From the NCBI GenBank assembly GCA_030052745.1, contig JANBVO010000003.1, positions 1,116,001 to 1,180,000 of the forward strand: 64,000 bases of DNA, given 5' to 3'. Made by a program: the position numbers and the translations under genes. Numbering within the stretch: position 1 is the stretch's first letter; the number at the start of each line of letters is the position of its first letter. This document shows positions 46,761 through 57,536 of this stretch, piece by piece. The notes below the pieces were generated by a model. That model worked only from the letters and a program-made list of their open reading frames with translations. It was not told the DNA's origin and did not search any database. Source of the DNA: Pleurostoma richardsiae. Lineage: Eukaryota; Ascomycota; Sordariomycetes; Calosphaeriales; Pleurostomataceae.

Positions 46761-47965
46761 ATGTTGCTGAAGCCCCTCACCCTCGCCGCGGCTGGCCTCG
46801 CGGCGGTCACAGAGGCGTTCCTGATCCCTCCGGAGATCACTGAAGCCGACAAGCAGGCCATCGAACCCCTCACCGTCGAAACCTTCAACATCGCCGAGAG
46901 CCATGTCGTGAATGTCGACTGCCCGGGATGCTTTCCTTCATTGGCGTTCGCCCACCATGACAAAATGAAGGAGCACAAGGAGCACAAGCACCACCCGAGC
47001 CACCTCGAGCTCAACTTCTTCATCGACCAGAAGGCTGAGGGCGACCGTCTCCTGCTCAACGGCTTCGAACTTTACCCAACCTCCGACCCTTTCAGCCAAA
47101 TCTTGACCGCGCCGGTGGTTCCGGACAAGCCGAAGCACAAGATGAAGCACAAGAAGCTGGAGAGCCACCACAAGAAGCGACCGCACAACAGGCCTATGCC
47201 GATTTCCCAGGAACTCGGCTTCGGCCTTCAAGTGAGCCCGGTCGCGAGAGGCGAGGACGACATGATGGAGCTGATCTCAATCGACTTCCAAATCGTTGAG
47301 GTTGGGTCCACCTTCGTCGACGGCATCCCGAACGTCCATATCAACCTTATTAAGACCCCGGATGCCAAGTTGATGGTCCAAAGCATTGAGACAACTGAGT
47401 CTCAGTCTCCGGGCAACCCGATGGACAAGCAGGAGGAGTGCACGACCATGCTCTGCAGATGGAGGGCCATCATCTCTGACCATGTTAACGGAATGAGGCC
47501 ACACCAGCACTGCGGCGGCAAGATGGGCGCAAAGGGTGGACAACGCCCCCACCATCACGGTGTCGGCCCGCACAGGGAGGGAGGCGATGCTCGCTACCGC
47601 AGCTGGGGTCACCTTTTCGCGAAGTTCTACTACCACATCTTGGCCCCGGTTCTTGTTGGCGTGTTTGCCGGCATCGGTGTCAGCCTGTAAGTCCTATGTT
47701 CAAACTGATCGCCCCATGTACGCTACTAACACGGATGAACAGTATGTTTATGGGAATTTGGGCTCTCAGCGTCGGTCTGTACCGCAAGGTTGTCCGCGGC
47801 CAATCCTTCTTCCCCGAGCGCCGTCACTTCCACTGCCGCCGCCATTTACGCCGCAAGGCTGCCGCTAAGGAGGCGGCCGTTGATGAGGAGAAGTCTGGTC
47901 TGATGGAGCATCATGATCTTCCTCCTTCGTACGATGAGGAGGCAGCCCCAAAGGCTGAGCTTTAG
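46761..47965 (+). CDS. His/Lys-rich secretory-pathway membrane protein (DUF7728-like)
   Basis: The function is not known. Exons 46761-47686 and 47743-47965 give 382 residues. A signal peptide (MLLKPLTLAAAGLAAVTEAF) is followed by a luminal domain with a paired NVDCPGCFPS motif. The domain has two His/Lys clusters, HHDKMKEHKEHKHHPSH near 70-87 and HKMKHKKLESHHKKRPHN further on, and a further Cys pair (EECTTMLC). One transmembrane segment, about 293-325, spans the splice site (HILAPVLVGVFAGIGVSLMFMGIWALS). The short cytosolic tail is basic, then acidic, with a PPSY motif that could recruit a Nedd4/Rsp5 ligase. The CPGC-containing arrangement matches a fungal family annotated as DUF7728, from memory. 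Confidence 0.78.
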
Positions 47966-48876
47966 ATCTCTGCTGGGATTACACCAACGCTCATACCATA
48001 GGAGAGGAGGATGCTCGACACCGACCAGATTGCGAGACCGACAGGGGCGTTTTGTGGAAACTATACAATCAGGCATTGTTGCAGTGGGCTTTCACCGAGA
48101 CACTCAACCCGACTGGACTTATACTCTCTTTTCTTGCTCTTTATTGCGATCTTCTTCACTCGTCTAACAGAATACCCGCATTCCTTTGAATCAAATCTTG
48201 ATAAAACTCGATATTGAAGACCTTTGGCAAACAAGCTCCGCATACGTGAGTTCTCATCGTGCCGCGACGCCTCGCAGTCTTGAGCCATCCGCCGTTCCAC
48301 TGGTTCATAGCCAGGCCGGCATCCTACATCCCGCGAAAGGCGCCAGATTTTCTCGAGACTCGAGTAGTCCCCATGTTCAAGCGGGCCCGGTAGAGGTTTG
48401 GCGGCAGCTGTAGGGTGATTACGTGGAGGCAATCTCCCACGACTCCTCTTCTCTGGCGTGAGACTCGCGCGTCACGCTAACAAGGTGGTAAGGGTCCATA
48501 TACAACGTAAGCCCTGGACAGATGATCGCCGCTATCCTTCAATCTATTGTAGGTCCAAGTATGCCCGTAGAATCTCATGAAGGGTCAATAGTGGTAGGAG
48601 CGTTCGAAGACGTGATGCTGGTATGGCGTCCCCTACGCCGGGGGCTGCACAGCTATACAATATATTAGATTCAACTGTAGACAGTAAATATTACAAAACG
48701 CCTTGTAAGAAGGGTGTCTCCAACAGCCGGCCCAGCTCAAAATGCGGCTTATCAGCAGAACGCGAAAATGTCATCTCCGAATCCATCCTCCGAGGGGATG
48801 TCATCGGGTTAGGTTGCGGCATCATCCTGTTACTTGCAATCTGCCGCGTTATCCCAGCCAGGCGTCACAATGGCAA
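47966..48876. other. Gap between convergent genes
   Basis: This 0.91 kb region holds the 3' ends of the His-rich gene and the O-methyltransferase. No gene was seen. Confidence 0.45.
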
Positions 48877-50909
48877 TCACGCCGCTGTCTTCTCCGCGCT
48901 CTTCACCTCCTGAGCGGGACCATCTCCTCCAGCCGCTGCAGGTGTATTTGCCGTGCTTCCCTCCTCCACCGCGGCAGGCGACGCCTCCTTCTGGACCTCA
49001 TCCGGCTTCCACACGGCCTCGACTATGCTCATGCGGCACCCCTCGGGCCTGGTAACACCCTGTTTTTTGTTGCGAGCTAAGTCAGCCATGCGCCCAATGC
49101 CCCTGTCCCTCCAGTAGACACCACCCGGAGGGCACCGGGGGGGAAGAAAAGAGTGAAAGAGGAAAGGGGAACGAACCTTGAAGACGAACCCCTCGTCCGC
49201 CGCCCGGAACAGCTCCCTGAACTCGTCCTCGGTGCGCTCCTGCGCGTTCAGCAGCGCCAGCATGACCATGTCCATGCGCCGCATGATGCGCTCGTCCCAG
49301 GGGTTCTCGAGGCCCGGCTCGCGCAGGCAGTGGTCGTTGATGACGACGCGGGCGCCCGGCTTGAGCGCGGGCACGAGGTTCTTGAGGATCTTGACGGCGT
49401 AGGGCGTCGAGTAGTTGTGCATGATCCAGCGGAAGAAGTAGACTGTTTTCCGCGAGGGCCTTGGGTCAGCCTGTCGTCCATCACGTTCTCTCTCTCTCTC
49501 TCCTTCTTTCCGCTTCGAAAGAGACAAGGGTCTAGGAGCTGAAGGGTGGGAGAGAGAAGAAGGGGGGGTTGAAGCTTACCATCGGCGCCCTCCACCACCT
49601 GCGGCGTGAAGAAGTCGTACGCCTGGAAGCTGATCCGCTCCGCGACCTGCGCGTCCTCGCAGACGGGCCGCGGCGCGCTGTCCACCGTCTTCTGCAGGTC
49701 CTGCACCACGAACCGCATGCGCCTGTACTTCCTCGCCAGGTCGACGCACACGAACCCGTGGCTGCCCCCGACGTCCACCAGCGTGCCGCCCGCCGCGTCC
49801 ACGTCCGAGAAGTCGTACCCGTCCACCAGGTAGCGCACCTCGTAGCCCTCGCCGCCCGTCAGCGACGCCATGGCGCGGCCCATGCGCCGCGCCCGCTCCG
49901 GGTCGCGCCCGAAGGTCACGAACATGGGCTCCTGGTCGGCGGTGCCGAAGGCGAACTGGAAACCCGCGCGCACCAGGCTCGTCGCCGCCGGGTCGGACTG
50001 CAGCGCCTGCAGGACGTGCGCCGAGGCCGGGAAGATGTCCTCGGCGTTGAAGCCCACCCAGGCGCGCAGGTCGTCGTCCTCGGCGAGGAGCCGCGAGGAG
50101 GCGGTGTGCGCGATGACGCCCGGGGAGGGCTCGGCGAAGATGTGGTTGGCGGTGGCCATGCGGATGACGCGGGCGAGGTTGACGGGGTCGAGGGGCGTCT
50201 TGGACTGCAGCTCGGTGAGGGTGATGGTGCCCTCGATGGGGACGAGTTTTGCTAGATTGTTGCCGTTAGTCTTTCTCTTGGGGAGAGAGCAAGACGCCGA
50301 GGAAAGGCCATCACAGGACCGCCTTGGTATTGGGCGTCACTTACCGATGCCGTACTTGTTGATGATCTGGAGAGCTAAAACGTCGAGGAACTATTTGTAG
50401 GGACACATGGATCAGATACCGAAGTCCTACGATTTGACAAAGCCACTGGGAAGGAGTGGCCCAGACATGGATGTGCTGGCCTGACTTACGTCCCACACAC
50501 CCCATCGAATAGACTCCCTCGGCCCGATGGCCAGGTCTCTCAGCTGCTTGGTGGCGAAGATGATCTCCTGCCTGCTCCTGTGAATGTCGGAGGGGAGCTT
50601 GGGGAAGTCATTGGCGGCATCGACCTCGAAGCTCGGCATGGGGAGGTTGTTCTCCGTCATGTACGCCTGCAGCTTCTCGGTCTCCCTCGTGATCTTCTGG
50701 GCCAGAGCGATCATCTCCGACGTAGACTGGGCGGGAGGGGCACCGTTGGCCGTCTCCGTCTGAGCCTGGCTGCTGAGCCGCTCACCGTTCATCTTGGCCG
50801 ATGACGTGGAGAAGCCGGGGAATGAGCGGCGGTTCTGCTTCTTCTGGTCGGCCTCGGCTGCCGTGGGAGAGCTTGGATGCAGCCAGGAGCTGAGCTTGAA
50901 TTTGCCCAT
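48877..50909 (-). CDS. Fungal O-methyltransferase (COMT-like)
   Basis: This is a SAM-dependent O-methyltransferase of the type used on phenolic or polyketide metabolites. Exons 50909-50490, 50390-50345, 50251-49580, 49442-49177 and 49059-48877 give 528 residues. The N-terminal half includes a winged-helix dimerisation region (LDVLALQIINKYGI, then LARVIRMATANHIF). SAM motif I is LVDVGGSHG near 313-321. The catalytic His is H388 in RWIMHNY. VINDHCL and the EGCRMSIVEAVW strand close the fold. An Ala/Glu-rich tail of about 40 residues follows. A CT-repeat lies in the intron at 49,443-49,579. The substrate is unknown. Confidence 0.9.
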
Positions 50910-52721
50910 TTTGTGCTGTTTCAGGGATTTAGAATTTCATGTATTCGGACCTCGACAGGTCTGTAAAAGGGAACTCGAGGAAGAATTCAATGACAGAAAA
51001 CCGAGCCCTTGACTTGAACAGGATCTCAAATATGAGGAAAGGCGAGCCAATGCCTTCTTATCCGACTTGGGACGAAGCAGTAGTGACAGGAGCACACACT
51101 AGCGAAGCATAGCTTTGCTTGTCAAAATCAGAAGTGTCATTGTCTCGACCAGTAGTCGCACGAATATGATCTCGATAGAGGCGCACGAGAGGAGTTCAAG
51201 ATAAGCAAAGACAAAAAAGCAGGAATACCGACGAAGTTGCTTGAGCACATGCGCGTGATGCGTAACCAGTATACATGCAGTGACGGCTTGAATGACTGGC
51301 AAAGAAGAAAAGGAAGCTTCTTCTCACCTTACAGGTTCGAGCGTCTGACTACCAACGGAGCTGTAGGAAGCCTTTCAAATTGGCTGGCGTGGGTACCTGG
51401 TGACGCAGATGCAGGTCGTCACACTGTTGAGATGAGGTTCCACTCGGTCGGTATCGACGACAGTCTTGGGACGTGGACGCTCGTACAGCAGGATTCCCAG
51501 CGGCCCGGTACAGCAGGAGGTCAGACCCGAGAAGCTGGATCGGTTTCAACTTTCAACGGCCCTCGACGCTCGACACGGCTCGGCTCGAGCTGGTGGCAGC
51601 TATACGGTACGCGTTCTTCGGGAATAAGAGTTTGACTAACGCTCTGCTGTGTGCGTGCAGGGCGGAAGACGTCAATTGGACCGCAATAGTTGAAATGTCA
51701 CTCAATTGAGTGATCTGCGAGGAGGAAAACGGGTGCAGATACGGCGAAGATGAGAAGCCGCTGGTCGTCCTCGTGGAGACGAGGGCCGACCCGAGGCGGG
51801 AGGCGGCCAGCCCACCTAAATAACTAATAGCTTGGTAGCTATCAGCCCACGCGCAGGCCTGGCTGGACTAGCTTCTTCATGGCGTCGAAGGGGGGAGCTT
51901 GCCTTAGCTTCGGTAGCTTGGCTAGCTAGAACTCTTTGGGAGACGGGGCTACTCAGGATATACAAGTGGTAGTAGTGTGGACTGGCCACGAACATCCGGC
52001 GAAAGCCATGCATCCACCAGAGGCGGACTGAGTGGCTGCATATGGAGATACAGACACTCTCTAATGCGTAAGTGGCATAGGCGTTTCCCCTGCTATTGAA
52101 GCTTACCAGCTGCCAAGCATGATGTGTCGCCAGTCGCCGCGGGAGACAGACGGGGAGGTCACTTTAGCTTCCTGAAACGACCTCGGCTCGGGCGGAGAAC
52201 AAGCCAGAAGGAGATCCATGCCGTCGGCATGGAGAGATGCCCGAGAAGAGTTATGTGATCCCGTCCTGCACAACATCCCCACGGCACGGATTACTCCGTG
52301 TATTATGGACTGCGCGTCACCAATCGGGGTGCCTCCCGACGAGAGGCGCTGCTGATCCATCGTTTGATGGGTATGTGGTGCGTCCGACAATTCGGGTCAA
52401 GCAGGGGGCTTGCTGTACGACCAGAATCATGATGTGCGTCCTCCTACCTTTTGGAGTACGAGAAGCCACTCGTAGGTTCATTGACTCGAGCCTTCAGCTG
52501 GTCCAGTAGATGTGCCGTAGCAGATATTCTTGGTCCCAGTTATGCGCCTTGCAAAGTCTTCTCATTCTCACGTTGCTCTTGTATACGCTCATGAACTATG
52601 GCAGCAGTGCGTCCATGCTACAACCACCGATCCTTCCATTCCGTTGCTGCTGGTATCACAATGGCAGCTAAGACAACACGACCTGATGAACCTGTTCCGG
52701 CACTCTGCCCATCTGCTCAGA
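50910..52721. other. Intergenic region upstream of the O-methyltransferase
   Basis: This 1.8 kb region lies between two minus-strand genes. It should contain the O-methyltransferase promoter and the 3' end of the LaeA-like gene. Open stretches are short and unconvincing. No repeat was seen. Confidence 0.45.
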
Positions 52722-54331
52722 TCACACCCCAGAGGGCCCCGACCCCGGCCCCGGCCGCTGCGCATAGATAACATGCAGCGTCATGTACATCGTCGCCGCA
52801 TTATCATAGTATGCCTTGCGCACGTCCACCAGGAACAGCTCGACCTGCTCCCTGCTCCAGCCCAGCCCGCGCGTCAGCGGTCCCAGCGCAATCGCCTGCA
52901 ACCCGTCCAGCAGGATGGTGCGCCAGTACAGCCCGACCGTCTTGAGCACCTTGTTCTTAGGCCACGTCCCAATGGGCACGTGAAACACGCGCTCTACCGG
53001 CACCGCGAACCCGGCCTCGCGTACCCTCGGCGCCAGCCGCCCTTCTCCCGCCGCGTGGAAGTCCACGCTGAGATTGTTGAGGCCCTGGTTGATGAGGGAC
53101 CAGAACTGCGCCACCGGGTGGTCGGCCGCCATGGTGCCGTTGGAAGAGACCGGGTGGTGGTAGATCTCCTGCAGCTCGAGCCAGCCGCCTGGGCGAAGAT
53201 GTCTAGGCGAGAAATGTTAGTCGTAGGTTTCACAGTGAATGGGTCAGAAAAAGCCTGTTGCAACTTACTCGAAAGCTCTGCGTAAGAGCTTCGGCCAGTC
53301 CTTTATGGCCATGACCGTGTTCCTCATGTGGATGTAATCAAAGTGGTTCCTGGGGTATACCCAGGGGCTCTCGATGTCGTCGACAAGGAAGCGCACGTTA
53401 GGAGGCACCCAGCTTGGCTGGATGGGACTGAGGTCAACCCCTACGACCTTGGCGCTCGGAAACTGGTCGCCAACTAGGTAAGCCGCCATCGTCAGCATGT
53501 TTGGTGAGCCATAGGAAGGGCCAACTTGGTCTTCCATAAAAAGATTTCATACATACTCTCAATAGCCCATATACCCGTCCCAGTCCCTATGTCGAGGATC
53601 TCCTGCGGATGCTCGCCTATCGGGGCAAAGTGCAGCTGCCCAGCGCACAGTAACTTCACCATGGCGTGCTTGAGGTCCTCCCGCTCCTGCTCGACGTCGT
53701 CGTTGGGGAAGTTGTACCTGCCCTCCCTGAACCTGTGGTACCTGCGGCCATTCTCGAAGGTGTAGTCCCGGATGCTGCTGGTCAGGGACGTGGATGCCGC
53801 CGTGGCCGAGTCGGACGCATAGCCGGCGTCATCCATACTCGCCTCGTCGCTGTCCACCACAATGGCGCCTTCAGCGGCCTGCTCGACGGCGTCCAGGTCC
53901 TCTTGCTCGTCTGCCGTGATCACACCCTCGCCGCCAGCACTGGATGGGCCATCTTGCGCAGGGTGTTGCGTAGAACTGCTGGCGTGTGGCTCAGAAGGAA
54001 GCGAGGCATTGGCCGCTGATGCCGACGGTGCCTCATAGGATGACGAGGCTGTTGCTGGGGGTATAGCTTCTGAAGTAGACACCACCGGTGGCTGGGATGC
54101 GACCTCCGGAGCCAGAACACCAGCGTCTGACTTAGAGGCGGCTTCGGGCGCATTTTGCACGAAGGTGCCTGAAGTACTCGACTGGGTTGCGCCATCACCT
54201 ACTGACAGCGGCAACGTAGACTCGAGGGTGTCCCGTGGTTGGGACCCGAGGCTGAGTTCGTGCTGTGCTGATCCAGTGCCTTCGGCACCAGAGCCCACAG
54301 ATATGGCTGAGTCGTTTGGCCTGGGCTCCAT
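52722..54331 (-). CDS. LaeA-like SAM-dependent methyltransferase (TAM type)
   Basis: This belongs to the large fungal family related to LaeA and trans-aconitate methyltransferase, many of which affect secondary metabolism. Exons 54331-53557, 53473-53269 and 53202-52722 give 486 residues. Residues 1-190 are disordered and acidic, Ser/Ala/Thr/Glu-rich. The domain begins YTFENGRRYHRFREGRYNFPNDD. Motif I is ILDIGTGTGIWAIE at the end of exon 1, followed by VVGVDLSPIQPSWVPPNVRFLVDDIE, FDYIHMRN, IKDWPKLLRRAFEHLRPGGWLELQE. All core motifs are intact. It lies about 1.8 kb from the O-methyltransferase on the same strand. Whether it is a true LaeA orthologue cannot be told; these families have many paralogues. 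Confidence 0.9.
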
Positions 54332-55966
54332 GGTGTGTGTGTGTCTAGTGACGATGTGCTTCTTGCTAGCTATTCAGGAGGCGTATAACCTGCGTCGTCT
54401 AGTTAGGCGCCAGGCACACGCCGTCTATATCTATAGTGGCTCGAAGACACCGGGTTGCGGCAGCAGGCCGATGAGACAGTGGAGATCAACCGCTGCAGAG
54501 GCCGGCCTCCGTATCGGCAGTGAGGAGGGAGGTCTTCGGGATGAAGATGTCTAATACCCCAGGCACAGAGTAATATCAGCAGGTTATATTGGTAACACTG
54601 CAGCAGTGCAAGGACGGCAATGCAACTTCTTGTACAGGACTCGACGGGAGGTGACAAACGGCTAGAATGAGTGATGTATACGCCGCTAGGAGAGAAGCCG
54701 AGGTCTAGGATAGTGGATTGTGGCGTCTGATCAGGGTTCTGTTTCCAGCCGTTTCTTCTCTTGCGTTCAAGAGCCGTCAGAGGTCGTTATGACGTTCGAT
54801 GCGGAGATGAGTCGTGGTCAAGGAGGTGACACGTATAGTCTAGACACTGCTGGCATCTAGACAGACACAGAGACAGTCAAGCAAGCGCGAGCACGTCTTC
54901 TGCCGATTGGAGACCTCGGACGTCTTCTTAGATGGTTTGTTACACAGACAGACTTGCGAAGCCCCCCGACATGGTGAGCGGGAAGGATTTAAAGGCCAGG
55001 CAGGCAGGGCAGCGTCGCACCGTGTGGGGGGTGAGGAGCCATGAGAGCATCCTAGTGGTGTGCCACGGTGCCACACGCGGTGCGGGACGGTCGGATCGTC
55101 AGTTTACTGGCTCGAGGGTTTTCCCTGGCTGGCCCGTCTGGCGTGTCTCTAGCTGCATCGCAAGAGCCGGAGGCTACGCTAGACTGCTGTTCGCCAATTC
55201 CTAGCTGGCGGAAACTGCCGCAGGCATGCTAGAGGAGGTCAGGAACAGTAGCAAATCAGCGTGGGACGCCCATATCCCAACTGGAATGACAATGTGGAAC
55301 GACGAGAGGAGAGGCAGGGCGCGATCATCCATGAATGAGTTCGAACGTGAGCTTCGGCATGCGGGGCTCTCCGAGGGTTGTCCGAATCTCATCGCGGTGA
55401 CGGAAGAAGAAAAAGAAAAGAGAAAAGACAGTGGACACTTCCCGAGGTCTCATCCCATGCATGTGTGCCGCACAAGGGTGATGAGATTGCAGCTCTAGCT
55501 TCCGACGAGGGCCCGCTGTCCACATGGCAAATCTTCCCAGGAGTCCCACCAGAGGCAGAACGGAAAAAGAGCGCATCGGAATATGACTGATAGGATACTA
55601 TGGTAGAACCTTACGGAGGGGGAGAGAGAGAAACCATATCCTGTACAACATTTCTCCTGTGTCTCCTGTACCCTGTTGTGGAAACTCGTGGTCTCACCGC
55701 TCTTGGAGCCCTTAAGAGTATGGCGAAGATGGGGGTGGAAAAATTGATCGCTGACAAGGAATTGCCTTTGATTCCATCGCCAGATGAAGAACGATAATAT
55801 GCGCCTTTCAACAGACACGATGCCATTTCTTTACGTCCACAGAGCATCTCGGCAGGCGGCAAATTCGAGAAACGCCCGTACGGCTACAGTAAGTAGAATG
55901 TGTGTAATGGGGAAAATCGACTTCATTCTTCTCGAGACGTGAAAGCGTGTAGGGGTTCACCGATCG
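54332..55966. other. Divergent promoter, LaeA-like / unknown gene
   Basis: This 1.6 kb region lies between divergent genes. It contains no recognisable coding or repeat feature. Confidence 0.45.
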
Positions 55967-57373
55967 ATGAGATCATCGCGTATCTTAACGCCGCATCGCC
56001 ATCACCGATCAAATCTGTCCCTCCCCCACCGGTTTTCTGCGCTGCAACCCTCACGAACATACAAGGTACATGCCCTACATGAGAAGCATCGGAAGGATCT
56101 CAATCCCGCGATCCTTCCCGCGTCAGCACTCAATCCCGACGCTACACCCCCCTCTCCCGGGCCTCCATCACCCCCGGACATAGCAGGTAAAATGGCCAGC
56201 TCCCGCCCCCGGCCCGCCTGTGTCGGGTCCCCGGCCTTCGACCCCGTCCTCCGGACCAAGGACCCCTCGGCGCGCGCCGCCGCCCTCGCGCGCCTTGAGG
56301 AGGACGACCTCGAGGGCGCCATCAAGGCCTACTTCCAGCTCCCCGCGCGCGACACCTACGTCTACCACGCCATGGTCAGCATCACCCTGCACCAGGCGCA
56401 GGAGGTCGTCGCCCTCGGCGGCCGCAACGGCCTGCACGCCTGGTACTGGCGCCTCCCGTCCTCTCCCCTTTCCCCTCCGGAGCCCCTGCCCCCACCCCCG
56501 CCCGCCGACATCGCCGCCTACCTCGCCCTCTTCGACCCCGCGACCACCGCCGCCGCGGCGCTCCGCGGCCTCTCCTCCAACGCGAAGAAGGGCTCCATCC
56601 GCGCCTCCGTCGCCGCGCACCTCCTGGCCCGCCGCTTCGTGCACCCCGCCCTGGAGCGCACCTTAGCCATCCCGCGCAACAGGACCTCCGCACCCGCGAA
56701 CCCCTACCTCGACTTCTGGGCCTGGTCGTCGCGCCGCCTGGAGTGGTGTGGGCCCTGTCCGGAGTCCGAGGGCGGCGGCCAGCGCAGCCACCACGTGCTG
56801 CCGATCCTGATGCACCACTTCGGCTGCGCCGTGCCCTCGTACGAGGCCCTCGAGGTGCTGCGCGTGCTGGCGGGCGGGCGGCCCGTCGCGGACATCGGGT
56901 CCGGCGGCGGGTACTGGGCGTTCATGCTGCGGGCGCACGGGGTGGCGGTGGTGCCAGTCGACAGCGCGCAGAGCGAGTGGCGCGTCAGCTGGGTGGGCGA
57001 CACGGTCATCGCGGACGGGGCGAAGTGGCTGGGGAGGAGGGAGAACGACGGCGGGAGGGGGATGGTGCTGCTGATGGTGTACCCAGTCGTCGGCGGGGGC
57101 GTGGCCGGGGGCGTGGAAGGGGGCTTCACGAGGGGCCTGATGGCTGCGTACAAGGGGGATACGGTCGCAGTGGTGGGAACGCAGAACAGGAACGGGTACA
57201 CAGGCTTCCGGGACATGACTATGGACGAGTACATGGAGAGGGAGCAGAAGGACTGGACCAAGATCGTCCAGATCCCGCTCCCAAGCTTTGCCGGCAAGGA
57301 TGAGGCCCTCTTTATCTTCCAGAGAGGCGATAGAGCACCGAAGAAGGAACCTCCCAGTGAAATCAAAACCTGA
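55967..57373 (+). CDS. Unrecognised fungal protein with SAM-methyltransferase-like motif
   Basis: No specific function is recognised. The intronless frame gives 468 residues from ATG 55967, or 393 from ATG 56192. From the second start it reads MASSRPRPACVGSPAFDP, then a helical region (LEEDDLEGAIKAYFQLPARDTY), a Pro-rich linker, and PYLDFWAWSSRRLEW. A glycine-rich motif PVADIGSGGGYWAFMLRAHG near residue 310 of the long form resembles SAM motif I, with an acidic-end strand (VVPVDS) following. If the first ATG is used, the extra 75 residues start with about 38 residues that are Arg/Ser/His-rich without acid until Glu39, like a mitochondrial presequence. The stop lies 163 bp from the convergent Rqc2 stop. 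Confidence 0.72.
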   Translation: MRSSRILTPHRHHRSNLSLPHRFSALQPSRTYKVHALHEKHRKDLNPAILPASALNPDATPPSPGPPSPPDIAGKMASSRPRPACVGSPAFDPVLRTKDPSARAAALARLEEDDLEGAIKAYFQLPARDTYVYHAMVSITLHQAQEVVALGGRNGLHAWYWRLPSSPLSPPEPLPPPPPADIAAYLALFDPATTAAAALRGLSSNAKKGSIRASVAAHLLARRFVHPALERTLAIPRNRTSAPANPYLDFWAWSSRRLEWCGPCPESEGGGQRSHHVLPILMHHFGCAVPSYEALEVLRVLAGGRPVADIGSGGGYWAFMLRAHGVAVVPVDSAQSEWRVSWVGDTVIADGAKWLGRRENDGGRGMVLLMVYPVVGGGVAGGVEGGFTRGLMAAYKGDTVAVVGTQNRNGYTGFRDMTMDEYMEREQKDWTKIVQIPLPSFAGKDEALFIFQRGDRAPKKEPPSEIKT

Positions 57374-57475
57374 GAGAGTCTCAAGACTCGATACAATATT
57401 TACTGATCAAGTGTGCATCTCATATGTAGTCCGTGACACGATGTCCTTCGACACCCGTCGTTGGTATTGAGCAGC

Positions 57476-57490
57476 TATATATATATATAT
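57476..57490 (+). repeat. (TA)n run
   Basis: Fifteen alternating T/A bases lie between two convergent stops, in the shared 3' region of the unrecognised gene and Rqc2. Confidence 0.9.
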
Positions 57491-57536
57491 GAGTGTGAGG
57501 GAGTCTGTGGTTCCTCTGTGCTCAGGAGGCAGCTGC

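Noticed and set aside
48877-54331. Biosynthetic gene cluster call
   Set aside because: No polyketide synthase, peptide synthetase, terpene cyclase or P450 is present in the window.
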